Positions 9,449-19,690 are shown, numbered from the stretch's first letter. The stretch is DNA of 64,000 bases from Rhodococcus ruber NBRC 15591 (GCF_001894945.1 NZ_BCXE01000012.1:124001-188000); one strand, 5' to 3'. Program-made: numbers and translations. The notes: generated by a model not told the origin, from the letters alone.

Positions 9449-11374
9449 CTACACCTCGACGGGGTACGCCGGCTCCTGGATCTCCGGCACGATGCGCTGC
9501 TCGACGAAGATGCCGTGCCAGATCATGAACACCAGCACCGTCCACAGCCGTCGGCTGTGATCGGTCCGGCCCTCGCGGTGCTCGTCGAGCATCCGGGCCA
9601 CGGCCGCCTTGTCCAGCAGGTGCTCGGTGCCCGACTCGGCGATCACGTCGCGTGCCCAGTCGAACAGTTCGGGTCCGCGCAGCCAGTGCCGCAGCGGCAC
9701 GGGGAAGCCGAGCTTCGCGCGGTGCAGCACGTGCGGCGGGACGATGCCCTCGAGGGCTCGTCGCAGCGCGTACTTGGTGGTGTTCTTCGTGATCTTCTGA
9801 TCCAGCGGCACCTGTGAGGCGACGCGGAAGACCTCCGGGTCGAGGAACGGCACGCGCAGCTCCAGCGAATTCGCCATCGTCATCTTGTCGGCCTTGACGA
9901 GGATGTCGCCGCGCAGCCAGGTGAACAGGTCGAGATGCTGCATCCGCGCGACAGGATCCCACCCGGCCGAGCGGGCGTAGATCGGCGCGGTGACGTCCTG
10001 GTGCGTCCACTCCGGACGGAAGTCGCGCAGCACGGCCCGCAGCTGCGCGTCGTTGAAGCTGCGGGCGTTGCCGTAGTACCGCTCCTCGAGCGTCATCGAC
10101 CCGCGATGGAGCAGGCTCTTCCCGCGGGTGCCCTCGGGGATGCGCTCCGACAACTTGCCGGCCGCACGCCGCATCGGCTTCGGCAGGTACTCGAACGGCT
10201 TCAGCGACAGCGGCTCGCGGTAGATGGTGTAGCCGCCGAACAACTCGTCGGCGCCTTCCCCGGACAGCACCACCTTCACGTGCTTGCGCGCTTCCTTGGC
10301 GACAAACCACAGGGGCACCAGCGCGGGATCGGCGACGGGGTCGTCCAGGTACCACACGATCTCGGGGATCGCGGCGGCGAACTCGGCGGGGGAGACGACC
10401 TTGACGACGTGGCGCGCGCCGATCGCGGCGGCGGACTCGGCGGCCACGTCGACCTCCGAGTAGCCTTCGCGCTCGAACCCGGTGGTGAAGGTGATCAGAT
10501 TCGGGTTGTGCCGCATCGCGAGAGCCGCGACGGCCGTGGAGTCGATACCGCCGGACAGGAACGATCCCACCGTCACGTCGGCGCGCATGTGCTTGGCGAC
10601 GGAGTCCTCGAGCGCCTCCGCGATCTCCCGGTACCGGTCGTCCTCGCGACCCGCGGCGAAGGGACGGACGGGGAACGTCGGCTCGAAGTACCGGGTGATC
10701 TCGGGGCGGCCCCCCGGACGCACCCGGGCGAAGCACCCGGACTCGAGCCGCCGGATCTCCGCGTGCAGGGTTTCCGGTTCGGGCACGTACTGCAACACCG
10801 TGTAGTGCTCGACGGCGCGGGGATCGAGTCCGGTGCCGATCCCGATCACCTCGGCCAGCTCGAGCAGGCTCTTCTTCTCGCTGCCGAACGCGGTGCCACC
10901 CGTGCCCGTGGCCAGGAACAGCGGCTTGATCCCGAACGGATCGCGGGCGAGGAACAGCTCGCGCGTCTCGGTGTCCCAGACTGCGAACGCGAACATGCCG
11001 CGAAGTCGTCGCACCGCGTCGGCACCCCAGTGGTGGAACGCGGCGACGATCGTCTCGCTGTCGCCCTCGGTGGCGAACTGTGTCCCGTACTTCTCGGTCA
11101 GCTCGGCACGCAGCTCCAGATAGTTGTAGATCTCACCGTTGAAGGTCAGGGCATAGCGCTCCGGAGACTCCGGCGGGCCCCAACGCAGCGGCTGGTGCGA
11201 GTGCGCGATGTCGATGATCGACAGCCGATTGAAGCCGTAGACCAGGTCACCGTCGTGCCAGGTGCCGTGCTCGTCGGGTCCGCGGTGGCGCAGGCAGTGC
11301 ATCGCGGAGTCGACCTTGGCGACGGCGTCGTCGCTGGTGCCGTCAGTGGTCAGTAACCCGAGCAGTCCGCACAC
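9449..11374 (-). CDS. asnB: Asparagine synthetase (glutamine-hydrolysing)
   Basis: Makes asparagine from aspartate, glutamine and ATP. The N-terminal class II glutaminase domain starts with the nucleophile Cys2 (M-CGLLGLL), which fixes the start at GTG 11374; longer in-frame sequence upstream cannot be the mature start. It contains RGPDEHGTW and GYNRLSI-like segments. The C-terminal synthetase domain has the PP-loop SGGIDST at residues 274-280. Length is 641 residues, close to the M. tuberculosis protein (Rv2201). GAGG lies about 10 bases before the GTG. Divergent from ctaC. Confidence 0.96.
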   Translation of the reverse strand: MCGLLGLLTTDGTSDDAVAKVDSAMHCLRHRGPDEHGTWHDGDLVYGFNRLSIIDIAHSHQPLRWGPPESPERYALTFNGEIYNYLELRAELTEKYGTQFATEGDSETIVAAFHHWGADAVRRLRGMFAFAVWDTETRELFLARDPFGIKPLFLATGTGGTAFGSEKKSLLELAEVIGIGTGLDPRAVEHYTVLQYVPEPETLHAEIRRLESGCFARVRPGGRPEITRYFEPTFPVRPFAAGREDDRYREIAEALEDSVAKHMRADVTVGSFLSGGIDSTAVAALAMRHNPNLITFTTGFEREGYSEVDVAAESAAAIGARHVVKVVSPAEFAAAIPEIVWYLDDPVADPALVPLWFVAKEARKHVKVVLSGEGADELFGGYTIYREPLSLKPFEYLPKPMRRAAGKLSERIPEGTRGKSLLHRGSMTLEERYYGNARSFNDAQLRAVLRDFRPEWTHQDVTAPIYARSAGWDPVARMQHLDLFTWLRGDILVKADKMTMANSLELRVPFLDPEVFRVASQVPLDQKITKNTTKYALRRALEGIVPPHVLHRAKLGFPVPLRHWLRGPELFDWARDVIAESGTEHLLDKAAVARMLDEHREGRTDHSRRLWTVLVFMIWHGIFVEQRIVPEIQEPAYPVEV

Positions 11375-11578
11375 GGCGTCCGATACCTCATTCCGGTTGG
11401 GATGGATTCGGCCCCCGGGAATGTTGCCGCGGCAGGGACCGACGGTCTGCATGGCAGTATGCCGCAGCCCGGGGGTTGCGGCAGCCGGCGGCCGGTGTCG
11501 ACCCTGTCGTGAGCAGCGGGCACGCAACGACGCGACACGTTGTGTGCGCCCCGGGGATGGATCGCAGCCGGGTTTGGT

Positions 11579-11591
11579 CTACGCTGCGTAG
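11579..11591. promoter_or_regulatory. Palindrome in the ctaC promoter region
   Basis: CTACGCTGCGTAG is a perfect 6+1+6 palindrome 56-68 bases upstream of the ctaC start, next to an AT-richer stretch (TAGTAATTGGG). It may be an operator. No matching regulator is recognised. Confidence 0.3.
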
Positions 11592-11646
11592 TAATTGGGT
11601 CTGCCCTCCGGGTGTGCCCTAGTGGAATTGCGGCGATCAGGAAGGC

Positions 11647-12711
11647 GTGAACGTGGCGCAAGGTCGGATCCTTCGGCGGTTCGGGCTGGCAGCATCTCTC
11701 GGTATTGCAGCCCTGCTGCTGACGGGATGCAGCAGCGAGGAAGTCCTGCGTTTCGGCTGGCCGGAGGGGATTACCCCGCAGGCCGAGCGTATGCGTGAGC
11801 TGTGGACGTGGTCGGTCGTCGCCGCCCTCGTCATGGGTGTGCTGGTGTGGGGCCTGACCTTCTGGGTGGTCATCTTCCACCGCAAGAAGAAGGACTCGCC
11901 GGAGTTCCCGCGGCAGACGGCGTACAACGTGCCGCTCGAGCTGCTGTACACGGCTGTGCCGTTCGTCATCATCGCGGTGCTGTTCTACTTCACCGTGGTG
12001 GTGCAGAACTACGTCCTCGAGAAGGAGGACAACCCGAACGTCGTGGTCGACGTCACGGCGTTCCAGTGGAACTGGAAGTTCGGCTACCGCACGATCGATC
12101 TCGGTGAGGGCACGGCACGCTACGAGGGCACCGACGAGATCGCCCAGGCCGCGGTCGCCGGTGACGACGAGGAGCATGCCGGCGGCGAGCACGAGGTGCC
12201 GGCACCGATCCACGGTCAGGAGGCCGAGGACCTGTCGTACCTGCACTACAACAAGATCGAGACCGTCGGCACCAGCAGCGAGATCCCGGTCCTCGTCCTG
12301 CCGACCGACCGCCGGATCGAGTTCGTGCTCGCCTCCTCCGACGTGATCCACTCCTTCTGGGTGCCGGAGTTCCTGTTCAAGCGGGACGTCAATCCGAACC
12401 CGCTGAACAACAGCTCCGATCCCGTCTTCCAGATCTCCGAGATCCAGGAGGAAGGCGCGTTCGTCGGCCGCTGCGCCGAGATGTGCGGCACCTACCACGC
12501 GATGATGAACTTCGAGGTCCGCGCGGTGAGCCCGGAGCGGTTCGCGGAGTACATCGAGCTCCGCAAGCCCGTCGAGGACGGCGGTCAGGGCCTGACCAAC
12601 GCGCAGGCGCTCGAGCGTATCGGCGAGTCCCCGGTCGCGACGTCCACCACCCCGTTCAAGACCGACCGCACCGACCGGGCGGCCAGCGGCGTCGTCACCG
12701 CGGGCAACTGA
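11647..12711 (+). CDS. ctaC: Cytochrome c oxidase subunit II, lipoprotein
   Basis: The CuA-bearing subunit of the aa3 oxidase, facing the periplasmic side. It has a signal peptide ending in the lipobox LLTGC (Cys28), two membrane segments (about residues 53-77 and 96-121) and a cupredoxin domain with CuA ligands H235, C276, E278, C280, H284 and M287 (CAEMCGTYHAMM). An acidic/His insert around residues 170-190 (GDDEEHAGGEHE) is typical of actinobacteria. GTG 11647 is used here, but GTG 11653 has better spacing to AGGAAGG at 11639-11645 and may be the true start. ctaF follows 31 bases downstream. Confidence 0.95.
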   Translation: MNVAQGRILRRFGLAASLGIAALLLTGCSSEEVLRFGWPEGITPQAERMRELWTWSVVAALVMGVLVWGLTFWVVIFHRKKKDSPEFPRQTAYNVPLELLYTAVPFVIIAVLFYFTVVVQNYVLEKEDNPNVVVDVTAFQWNWKFGYRTIDLGEGTARYEGTDEIAQAAVAGDDEEHAGGEHEVPAPIHGQEAEDLSYLHYNKIETVGTSSEIPVLVLPTDRRIEFVLASSDVIHSFWVPEFLFKRDVNPNPLNNSSDPVFQISEIQEEGAFVGRCAEMCGTYHAMMNFEVRAVSPERFAEYIELRKPVEDGGQGLTNAQALERIGESPVATSTTPFKTDRTDRAASGVVTAGN

Positions 12712-12742
12712 CCGGTAACCCTCCGACCAAGGACAAGCTGAT

Positions 12743-13159
12743 ATGAAGATCGAAGCCAAGCTCTTCGAAGTCGTGACGGTGTTCTTCGTGCTCGTCGCCA
12801 TCGTCTACGGAGTGTTCACCGGACTGTCCCGCACGGGCATCGAGTGGGCCGGCCTCACGGCGATCGTGCTCTCGGCGGGCCTGACCCTGATCGTCGGCAC
12901 CTACTTCCGCTTCGTGGCCCGTCGCCTCGACACCCGCCCGGAGGACTACGAGGAGGCCGAGATCAGCGACGGCGCAGGCGACCTGGGCTTCTTCAGCGCG
13001 GGGAGCTACTGGCCGATCCTGCTGGCGGGGGCGGCCGCCTTCGCCGCCATCGCGCTGGCCTTCTTCCAGCCGTGGCTGATCGTCCTCGCCGTGGTGCTGA
13101 TCCTGGCTGCGGCGGCCGGCCTGGTGTTCGAGTACCACGTCGGACCCGAGAAGCACTGA
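12743..13159 (+). CDS. ctaF: Cytochrome c oxidase subunit IV
   Basis: A small actinobacterial-type fourth subunit of the aa3 oxidase. The 138 residues contain four hydrophobic segments (starting [19 protein letters not shown], then [20 protein letters not shown], and two in the C-terminal half). The N-terminus MKIEAKLFE and the central [12 protein letters not shown] are characteristic of the family (Rv2199c-like). It is cotranscribed with ctaC by spacing and closed by a strong terminator. The catalytic subunit I (ctaD) is not in the window. Confidence 0.94.
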   Translation: MKIEAKLFEVVTVFFVLVAIVYGVFTGLSRTGIEWAGLTAIVLSAGLTLIVGTYFRFVARRLDTRPEDYEEAEISDGAGDLGFFSAGSYWPILLAGAAAFAAIALAFFQPWLIVLAVVLILAAAAGLVFEYHVGPEKH

Positions 13160-13178
13160 GCGCACGCAGAAGCACGAC

Positions 13179-13217
13179 GCCCGCGGGGCGGCCTCATCGT
13201 GAGGCCGCCCCGCGGGC
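13179..13217 (+). terminator. Terminator downstream of ctaF
   Basis: An 18-bp perfect stem (13179-13196 with 13200-13217), TCG loop. A second outer pairing (13166-13173 with 13217-13224) can extend it. Confidence 0.85.
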
Positions 13218-13261
13218 TTCTGCGTCTCCGGGAGCACCGTGCTGCGGACGACGGTCGGGGG

Positions 13262-13630
13262 TCACCGTGGCGACCGGCCCGAGGCGAGGTCGCGGGGCAC
13301 GGGACCGACACCGGCATGCCGGCCCGGCAGAGTCGCGGCGTGCAGCTGTCCCGGTCCGCGGCCCCGGCGAGCTGCCAGAGCGTCCGCGACCACCCCGGTG
13401 ACGAAGGCGTACACCGCCTTGTGCAGGACGTCGACCACCAGTTCCGAGCGTGGCCACGTCTGTGGCGGGGCACCGACCCCGGTGGCGTTCTCCAGGATCT
13501 GATCGTTGGTCAGCCGCAGAACCGTGAACTTCGCGGACGCCCACGGCCCTCGTAACCCCACCTCCGACATCACCGACCGCACGACTCCCAGCACGGCACC
13601 CTGCCCGTAGTCCACGGCCCGGTTGTCGAG
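13262..13630 (-). pseudogene. C-terminal remnant of an unidentified conserved protein, N-terminus missing
   Basis: Reading leftwards, a protein-like stretch runs from about LDNRAVDYGQGAVLGVV through LRLTNDQILENATG, PPQTWPRSELVVDVLHK and AVYAFVTGVVADALA to a stop at 13262. The text is protein-like, not shadow-like, but its upstream part abruptly changes to low-complexity sequence near 13630, exactly where a plus-strand gene fragment begins. Internal starts (for example ATG 13570) would still give about 100 residues, so a short product cannot be excluded. I do not recognise the family with certainty. The likely explanation is that a deletion removed the 5' halves of two divergent genes. Confidence 0.5.
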
Positions 13631-13729
13631 CTGCTGCCGTACGACCTCGCCTGGAACGGTTTCGCCCTGGTGCTCCTCGTCGTGGGCGCGGTCCTGCTGG
13701 TGCGGGCAGTCCGTGCGGACCACCGGTAG
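13627..13729 (+). pseudogene. C-terminal remnant of a DUF2243-like membrane protein
   Basis: About 33 codons ending at TAG 13729 read ELLPYDLAWNGFALV, then LLVVGAVLLVRAV. This matches the last membrane segment and the LPYDLxWN motif of DUF2243 proteins as I remember the family. In actinobacteria a DUF2243 gene is often placed directly before a CtaG-like gene, as here. Upstream of about 13627 the frame no longer resembles the family, so the N-terminal three quarters are gone. The fragment is adjacent, back to back, to the truncated minus-strand gene. Confidence 0.5.
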
Positions 13730-13740
13730 GCGGCGACGGC

Positions 13741-14616
13741 ATGCACGACCACTCGATGCTCGCCCCGGGCAGTCCGGGGCTGCTGCACCTGCTCGTGGTC
13801 GTCGTCGCCGCGGCAATCGCCGGTACCTACCTTGCCGCGTCGAGCCGTCTTCGGCGGCGCGGCGACGTCTGGTCGCGGGCACGGGATGCGTCCTTCGTCG
13901 CCGGGTGTGCGATCGTCGCTGCGGCGACCGTGCCCCTGCCGGTGCCGGCTTTCACCGGCCACATGGGTGTCCACTTGGGGGTGGGGATGGTGGGCCCGGT
14001 GCTGCTCGTGCTCGCACGCCCCGTCACGCTCGCCTTGCGAGCGGTGCAGCCGGGTCCCGCGCGACGGGCGCTGGTGTCGGTAGCGCACTCGGGGCCCGTC
14101 GCGGTGCTCACAGCTCCGCCGGTCGCGGCCGTTCTCGATCTGGGTGGGCTGTGGCTGCTGTATCGCACCGGCCTGTTCGCGGTCATGCACCATAGTCCGC
14201 TGCTCGGGGCGGTCGTCCATCTGCACGTGTTCGCGGCCGGGGTGCTGTTCGCCTACGCGATCTGCCAGGTGGACCCCGTCCGGCACCGCTACGGTCTCGG
14301 ATCGCGGGCAGCGGTCCTGTTCCTCGCCGGGACGGCACACGCGATCCTGGCCAAGAGCCTCTACGCGTCCCCACCGCCCGGTCACGAGGTCGCCACGTCG
14401 GATCTGCAGGCCGGTGCGTTGGTGATGTACTACGGCGGTGACCTCGTCGAGGTGGCGCTCGCCGTCGTGCTGGCCGTGGAGTGGTACCGCCGTACCGGCC
14501 GGGACCGGGCCCGGAGCGTCCGCCGGGACGCAGCCGAGGGCCTCCACGCTCCTCCTCGGACCGGTGTCGGCGCGACGCCGCGTGGGCACCGGAGTGCCGA
14601 CACACCCGGACGGTAG
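13741..14616 (+). CDS. CtaG-like cytochrome c oxidase assembly membrane protein
   Basis: A 291-residue polytopic protein of the caa3-type CtaG family, proposed to help assemble the copper centre of cytochrome oxidase. It starts MHDHSM, a His/Met-rich metal-binding-like N-terminus, and has about seven membrane segments with conserved histidines (GHMGVHLGVGM near 75-85; VMHHSPLLGAVVHLHVFAAG in the middle; LAGTAHAILAKSLY). The C-terminal 45 residues are Arg-rich and disordered. It sits between ctaCF and qcrCAB, which fits a role in respiration. It is preceded by a truncated DUF2243-like fragment, its usual partner, and ends in a bidirectional terminator. Confidence 0.82.
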   Translation: MHDHSMLAPGSPGLLHLLVVVVAAAIAGTYLAASSRLRRRGDVWSRARDASFVAGCAIVAAATVPLPVPAFTGHMGVHLGVGMVGPVLLVLARPVTLALRAVQPGPARRALVSVAHSGPVAVLTAPPVAAVLDLGGLWLLYRTGLFAVMHHSPLLGAVVHLHVFAAGVLFAYAICQVDPVRHRYGLGSRAAVLFLAGTAHAILAKSLYASPPPGHEVATSDLQAGALVMYYGGDLVEVALAVVLAVEWYRRTGRDRARSVRRDAAEGLHAPPRTGVGATPRGHRSADTPGR

Positions 14617-14707
14617 CGGGCGGTCGCCCCGGGCGTCTGCCGAGGTGGGGGAGCGGTCGGATGCGCGCACGCGGCTCGGAGGGGTGCGGGATGCCCGCGA
14701 ACGGCAG

Positions 14708-14737
14708 AGGCCCCGAACCGCGTGCGGTTCGGGGCCT
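14708..14737. terminator. Bidirectional terminator between ctaG-like gene and qcrB
   Basis: A 14-bp perfect stem (14708-14721 with 14724-14737) lies in the gap between the convergent genes. Confidence 0.8.
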
Positions 14738-14754
14738 CCGGCTTCGGACGGGCG

Positions 14755-16404
14755 TCAGTGCGTCCGGCCGTCACCGTCCGTCGGCGTGCCGTGGACGCGT
14801 TCCTGGTACTCGCTCAGGATGGCACGCTGCTCGACCTCAGCCTCGTGGTGCGCGGCCTCGAGGGCGGTCGCCTCCTCGGCCGGGTCCGCGCTCCACCAGC
14901 TGCCCGCGCCGGGCTTGCCGGCGGTGCCGAGCTTGTTCATGCGCTTGGGCACCGGAGCGCCCTGGTACTCGAGCGGGATCGGATGGCCGTGCTCGTCCAC
15001 CGGGCCGAGCGGCTGGTGGATCTCGATGTACTCGCCGTGCGGCAGGCGACGGACGATGCCCGTCTCGATGCCGTGCTCGAGCACCTGACGGTCGCTGCGC
15101 TGCAGGCCCAGGCAGAACCGGTAGGTCAGGTAGTAGGCGAGCGGCGGGCCGAGCAGGATGCCGATGCGGCCGATCCACGTCATCGCGTTCAACGAGATGT
15201 CGAACTTGTAGGCGATGATGTCGTTGATGCACATGATGGTCGCGATGGCGTAGAAGGTCAGGGCCATCGCGCCGATCGCGGTCCGGACCGGGACGTCCCG
15301 CGGACGCTGCAGCAGGTTGTGGTGCGCGTCGTCCTTGGTGAACTTCTTCTCGATCCACGGGTAGGCGATCAGCACCGCGAAGACCAGGCCCATGATCACC
15401 GCGATCCAGAACACCGCGGGGATCGTGTACCGGCCGAACAGGTAGATCTCCCAGGCCGGCCAGATCCGGGCCAGGCCGTCCGTCCACATCATGTAGATGT
15501 CGGGCTGCGAGCCGGCGGACACCTGCGACGGGTTGTACGGGCCGATGTTCCAGACCGGGTTGATCTGGAGCAGACCGCTCATCAGGGCCAGCACCGCGAA
15601 GGTGATGGCGAAGAACGCGCCGGACTTGACGGCGAACACCGGCAGGATCCGGACGCCCACGACGTTCTGCTCGGTACGGCCGGGGCCGGGGAACTGCGTG
15701 TGCTTCTGGTACCAGACGAGCGCGAGGTGGGCTGCGATCAGGGCGAGAATGATGCCCGGAAGCAGCAGGACGTGCGCGACGTACAGGCGCGGGATGATGA
15801 GCATGCCCGGGAAGTCGCCGCCGAAGATCAGCCAGTGCATCCACGTGCCGATCACCGGGATGCTGATGGTGATGCCGGACAGGGCGGCGCGAAGACCGGT
15901 GCCGGAGAGCAGGTCGTCGGGCAGCGAGTAGCCGAAGAAGCCCTCGAACATCGCGAGGATCAGCAGCAGCGAGCCGATCACCCAGTTCGCTTCGCGCGGA
16001 CGGCGGAACGCACCGGTGAAGAACACGCGCAGCAGGTGCACGATGATCGACGCGGCGAACATCAGCGCAGCCCAGTGGTGGATCTGCCGGACGAACAGAC
16101 CGCCGCGCACCTCGAACGAGATGTCCAGGGTCGTCTCGTACGCGCGCGACATCGTGACGCCGCGCAGCGGGGTGTAGGCGCCGTCGTAGACGACGTGCGC
16201 GAGGGACGGATCGAAGAACAGCGTCAGGTACACGCCCGAGATCAGCAGGATCACGAAGCTGTACAGCGCGATCTCACCCAGGAGGAAGGACCAGTGGGTG
16301 GGGAACACCTTGTTGATCTGACGCCGCAACCCGGCCGCCGGGTGATAGCGCGAGTCGATGTTCTCCGCCGCGTGGGCGGCGCGGGACGGTGTTGCAGTAC
16401 TCAC
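14755..16404 (-). CDS. qcrB: Cytochrome bc1 complex cytochrome b subunit
   Basis: The quinol-oxidising cytochrome b of the actinobacterial bcc complex, which forms a supercomplex with the aa3 oxidase. 549 residues with eight or more membrane segments plus the long actinobacterial C-terminal extension. Haem-ligand region [20 protein letters not shown] near residue 110 and the Qo-site [10 protein letters not shown] region are visible. Start GTG 16404-16402 ([17 protein letters not shown]) overlaps the qcrA stop by four bases (GTGA). QcrB is the target of imidazopyridine inhibitors in mycobacteria. Last gene of the minus-strand run. Confidence 0.96.
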   Translation of the reverse strand: MSTATPSRAAHAAENIDSRYHPAAGLRRQINKVFPTHWSFLLGEIALYSFVILLISGVYLTLFFDPSLAHVVYDGAYTPLRGVTMSRAYETTLDISFEVRGGLFVRQIHHWAALMFAASIIVHLLRVFFTGAFRRPREANWVIGSLLLILAMFEGFFGYSLPDDLLSGTGLRAALSGITISIPVIGTWMHWLIFGGDFPGMLIIPRLYVAHVLLLPGIILALIAAHLALVWYQKHTQFPGPGRTEQNVVGVRILPVFAVKSGAFFAITFAVLALMSGLLQINPVWNIGPYNPSQVSAGSQPDIYMMWTDGLARIWPAWEIYLFGRYTIPAVFWIAVIMGLVFAVLIAYPWIEKKFTKDDAHHNLLQRPRDVPVRTAIGAMALTFYAIATIMCINDIIAYKFDISLNAMTWIGRIGILLGPPLAYYLTYRFCLGLQRSDRQVLEHGIETGIVRRLPHGEYIEIHQPLGPVDEHGHPIPLEYQGAPVPKRMNKLGTAGKPGAGSWWSADPAEEATALEAAHHEAEVEQRAILSEYQERVHGTPTDGDGRTH

Positions 16405-17528
16405 GGGCGACGCTCCCAAAATGCCGGACCGAGAGCCTCGATGAAGTCGCCGCCGGCGACGAGGAAGCCCTCTTCGTTCACTGTAATAGGCAACTGCGGC
16501 AGTGCGCGAGCAGCAGGACCGAACAGGGGCTTGCCGTACTCCAGAGCATTGAACTGCGACTGGTGGCAGGGGCACAGGATGCGGTTGGTCTGCTGTTCGT
16601 ACAGCGAGGTCGGGCAGCCCAGGTGGGTGCAGATCTTCGAGTAGGCGAAGTAGTCGCCGTAGTTGAAGCTCTCCTGGCCCTTGCGCTTGATCACCTTCGC
16701 GGTGTCCTCGGTGCGCAGGCGGATCAGCATGACGGCGTTGCGGATGCCGCGCAGGCCCTCGAGGAGGGCGTGCTCGTCACCGCGGTCGGACTCGCGGAAC
16801 GGGAACACGGTCTCCATGCCGCCGGCGTCGAGGTCCTCCGGGCGGACCAGGACGATGTCGTTCACGCGCCCGGTGTCGCGGCGCAGGTAGATCGTCTCGC
16901 CCGGGTACCGGGGGGTCCAGCCCGAGACCCACAGCGGGGAGTCGTCGCCTTCGGCCCAGGGGTTCTTGATCAGGCCGCCGAGCGGCATGATCAGGCCGAG
17001 GCCGAGGGCACCGCCACCGAACAGCGCCGTGCGCTTGATCAGCTTGCGGCGCGGCAGCGTGGAGGTGTCCAGCGAGTCGGAGAGCTCGGCGACGATCGTG
17101 CGCCGGTCGACCTCCGAGGAGACACCGTCGTGCCGATCCTGGATCGACACCTCCTCCGGAATGAACTTCTTGGTGAACTGCACCGCACCGACGCCGACGC
17201 CGAGGATGGCCAGACCCAGGGTCAGGCCCAGCAGCGGCGTGTACAGGTTGTACAGCGCGTAGTTGTCCTCCCCGGGGCCCTGGTACTCCCACGGCCAGAA
17301 GATGAACACCGCGATGAACGCGAGGGCCGACACGCCCGCCAGCCCGAACCAGAAGGCGACGTTGCGTTCCGCGCGCTTCTCGGCGCGGGTGCCGCCGACG
17401 GGCCAGCGATCCTTGCGGAACGCCACGTCCACACCGTCGAGGTTGGTGCCGAGCGCGACGAGATCGTCGCGGCTCATCTGATCGAGATTCTCGATCGTGT
17501 GCTTGTTCGGCGTTTCGCCGCCACTCAT
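16401..17528 (-). CDS. qcrA: Cytochrome bc1 complex Rieske iron-sulfur subunit
   Basis: Carries the [2Fe-2S] cluster passing electrons from quinol to the dihaem cytochrome QcrC. 375 residues: three N-terminal membrane segments (about 70-90, 108-128 and 170-195), unlike the single anchor of most Rieske proteins, then the Rieske fold with ligands C300/H302 (CTHLGC) and C319/H322 (CPCH). C305 and C321 would form the disulfide. Start ATG 17528 ([11 protein letters not shown]) overlaps the qcrC stop (ATGA). Confidence 0.96.
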   Translation of the reverse strand: MSGGETPNKHTIENLDQMSRDDLVALGTNLDGVDVAFRKDRWPVGGTRAEKRAERNVAFWFGLAGVSALAFIAVFIFWPWEYQGPGEDNYALYNLYTPLLGLTLGLAILGVGVGAVQFTKKFIPEEVSIQDRHDGVSSEVDRRTIVAELSDSLDTSTLPRRKLIKRTALFGGGALGLGLIMPLGGLIKNPWAEGDDSPLWVSGWTPRYPGETIYLRRDTGRVNDIVLVRPEDLDAGGMETVFPFRESDRGDEHALLEGLRGIRNAVMLIRLRTEDTAKVIKRKGQESFNYGDYFAYSKICTHLGCPTSLYEQQTNRILCPCHQSQFNALEYGKPLFGPAARALPQLPITVNEEGFLVAGGDFIEALGPAFWERRP

Positions 17529-18394
17529 GACCTTGCTCCGATCCACAGTGCCGCACCCACGACGGCGACGATCCCGACCACCCACATCGTCGGGCCCTCG
17601 GAGGCGGGGCCGAAGCCGCCCAGGCCGTATCCGCCGGGGCTCTGCGTCTCGCTGGACGCCTTGACGTAGGCGATGATGTCCTGCTTCTCCTCCAGCGTGA
17701 GCTGACGATCGGAGAACTTGGGCATGTTCTGCGGACCGGTCAGCATCGCGGTGTAGATCTGCTGCTCGTTCGCCGGGTCGAGGACGGGCGCGAACTTGCC
17801 GGACGACAGTGCGCCACCCCGGCCGGTGAAGTTGTGGCACGAGGCGCAGTTCTGGCGGAACAGTTCGCTGCCGCGCGCGACGTCGTCGCCGCGCAGCGAG
17901 GACTGCGCGATCTCACCGTTCTCGTCGCGGATGAGCGTGGGGCCGCCACCGTTGGCCTGGATGTAGGCGCCGAGGGCGTCCGTCTGGGCCGCGTCGAACT
18001 TCGGCGTCTTGCGCAGGGCCTGGGCCTCGTTGCGCATCATCGGCATGCGGCCGGTGGAGACCTGGAAGTACACGGCTGCCTCGCCGACACCGATCAGGCT
18101 CGGGCCGCGGTCCTGCACACCCTGCAGGTTGGCGCCGTGGCACGTGACGCAGGAGGTCTCGTAGAGCTGCTTGCCTTCGCGGATCAGTGCCGACTGATCC
18201 TCGTTCGCCGTCGCCACCTGCGGCGCGGGGGTCAGCGCGGAGGCGAGGAAGCCCGCGCTGAGCAGGCCGAGGGCGAGCACCAGCGCACCGGTGACGCGGC
18301 GGCGCAGCTTGCGCTGACGGCGGGACTTGGCGGACGCGGCCGCGGACTGACCGGGCATGTCACCCTCGGAAGCGAGAGGTGGGGATGAACTCAT
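17525..18394 (-). CDS. qcrC: Cytochrome bc1 complex dihaem cytochrome c subunit
   Basis: A membrane-bound dihaem cytochrome cc that replaces soluble cytochrome c in actinobacteria. 289 residues: basic N-terminus, membrane anchor at about 34-53, haem site one C82-x-x-C85-H86 (CVTCH), haem site two C183-x-x-C186-H187 (CASCH), and a C-terminal membrane segment. Start ATG 18394 is supported by AAAGGG seven bases upstream; an internal ATG (MPGQSAAA) is less likely. First gene of the overlapping qcrC-qcrA-qcrB run, 63 bases after ctaE. Confidence 0.96.
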   Translation of the reverse strand: MSSSPPLASEGDMPGQSAAASAKSRRQRKLRRRVTGALVLALGLLSAGFLASALTPAPQVATANEDQSALIREGKQLYETSCVTCHGANLQGVQDRGPSLIGVGEAAVYFQVSTGRMPMMRNEAQALRKTPKFDAAQTDALGAYIQANGGGPTLIRDENGEIAQSSLRGDDVARGSELFRQNCASCHNFTGRGGALSSGKFAPVLDPANEQQIYTAMLTGPQNMPKFSDRQLTLEEKQDIIAYVKASSETQSPGGYGLGGFGPASEGPTMWVVGIVAVVGAALWIGARS

Positions 18395-18457
18395 CTGTAT
18401 CCCTTTGGTATGTCGGGACGGACTGGACGTCAGGGGGCTGCCTGGGCGTTCAGCTGG

Positions 18458-19069
18458 CTAACGGATGAAATAAATCGTGGCAAACAGCGCAATCCACACG
18501 ATGTCGACGAAGTGCCAGTAATAGGAGACGACGATCGCTGCGGTGGCCTGCGCCGGCGTGAACTTGCTGACCCTCGTGCGTACGAGGAGGAACACGAAGG
18601 CGACGAGGCCGCCGATGACGTGGAGGCCGTGGAATCCGGTCGTGATGTAGAAGACCGACCCCCAGACCATGCTCGAGATCGTCACGCCTTCCGCGACCAG
18701 CTGGGTGTACTCGAAGCCCTGGCCGAGCACGAAGAACGTGCCCATGGCGAGGGTGATGAGGTACCACCGCCGGAGGCCGAACACGTCGCCGCGTTCGGCG
18801 GCGAACACGCCCATCTGGCAGGTGAAGGAGGAGGCGATCAGCACGAGGGTGACCGGCACCGCCAGCGCCAGATTGAGATGGACAGGCTCCGGCGGCCAGT
18901 TGCCGTCGGCCTGTGCCCGGGCCACGAAGTACATGGCGAAGAGCCCTGCGAAAAACATGAGCTCACTGGACAACCACACGATGGTGCCGACGCTGACCAG
19001 ATTGGGCCGGTTCAGCGAGTGCACGCGCTGGGTGATTGCAGTTCCTGAAGTCCCTACTGCGCTCGTCAC
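18458..19069 (-). CDS. ctaE: Cytochrome c oxidase subunit III
   Basis: Core membrane subunit III of the aa3 oxidase. 203 residues with five membrane segments; conserved [20 protein letters not shown] near the N-terminus, [10 protein letters not shown] with the conserved histidine pair in the middle, and [14 protein letters not shown] at the C-terminus. Start GTG 19069-19067 ([15 protein letters not shown]); no strong ribosome site is visible, so the message may be leaderless or weakly initiated. It leads the minus-strand group ctaE-qcrC-qcrA-qcrB, the standard actinobacterial order. Confidence 0.95.
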   Translation of the reverse strand: MTSAVGTSGTAITQRVHSLNRPNLVSVGTIVWLSSELMFFAGLFAMYFVARAQADGNWPPEPVHLNLALAVPVTLVLIASSFTCQMGVFAAERGDVFGLRRWYLITLAMGTFFVLGQGFEYTQLVAEGVTISSMVWGSVFYITTGFHGLHVIGGLVAFVFLLVRTRVSKFTPAQATAAIVVSYYWHFVDIVWIALFATIYFIR

Positions 19070-19206
19070 GTTCGCAAGTATGACTGGTCGTAGTAACTCT
19101 TGGGCACTCGGGGCTGAAATCGGCGCGTCTTTGCTGGTGACCGGCCTGTGAGTCCCCGATCCGGGGGGTCGTCGCGCCCCGTCGCCGAGCATGGGATCGT
19201 GGTGCG

Positions 19207-19653
19207 ATGAGCAGTGGTGCAGGGGTGTGGAGCCGGGTCCGCCGGGTGTTCTCACGCAGGCGTCCGGAGCCGCTCGATCCGTCGCGGCCGGACCTGGTGG
19301 TGGTGGTCTCGTCCTTCGACGACGTCGAGGCCTGTTCGACCGCCCTCGAGCGGGGCTCGGCGTCGGAACCGGCCTGGTCCCCGGAAGCGGAAGCCGTGCT
19401 GCGCCATCACCTCGAACTGCCGGCCGATTCGGTGGATCAGGCGATCGCCCTCTGTGGACGGGACGGGTACGCCCCCGCACAGCCCGCGCGTCCCGCCGGG
19501 ACCGGCCTCGAGGCCGTCCTGCTGCAGCGGGTGCAGGTGCTCGATGCGCTGCACTGTTCGCAGGAACGGTCGCGGATGGCCTCCCTCGCCCAGCGCCTGG
19601 GCGGCACCGCGCTGGGGTGGGACGCCCTGCAGCCGGCGACGGGCGCTGACTAA
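19207..19653 (+). CDS. Conserved hypothetical protein upstream of trpD
   Basis: A 148-residue soluble protein that I do not assign to a family. It starts [24 protein letters not shown] (basic), then [21 protein letters not shown], a helical middle with two cysteines, and ends [16 protein letters not shown]. Codon usage is typical of real genes here (high G/C at third positions). It is divergent from ctaE, and trpD begins 66 bases after its stop, so the two may be cotranscribed. No membrane segment or catalytic motif is evident. Confidence 0.7.
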   Translation: MSSGAGVWSRVRRVFSRRRPEPLDPSRPDLVVVVSSFDDVEACSTALERGSASEPAWSPEAEAVLRHHLELPADSVDQAIALCGRDGYAPAQPARPAGTGLEAVLLQRVQVLDALHCSQERSRMASLAQRLGGTALGWDALQPATGAD

Positions 19654-19690
19654 GCTCCTCCGTGCGCCGCCGACGACGGCGTCGGACAAA

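Noticed and set aside
13262-13882. A full-length 206-residue minus-strand gene between ctaF and ctaG
   Set aside because: Only its C-terminal part is protein-like; the N-terminal half is antisense to the DUF2243-like fragment and the start of ctaG and has shadow composition.
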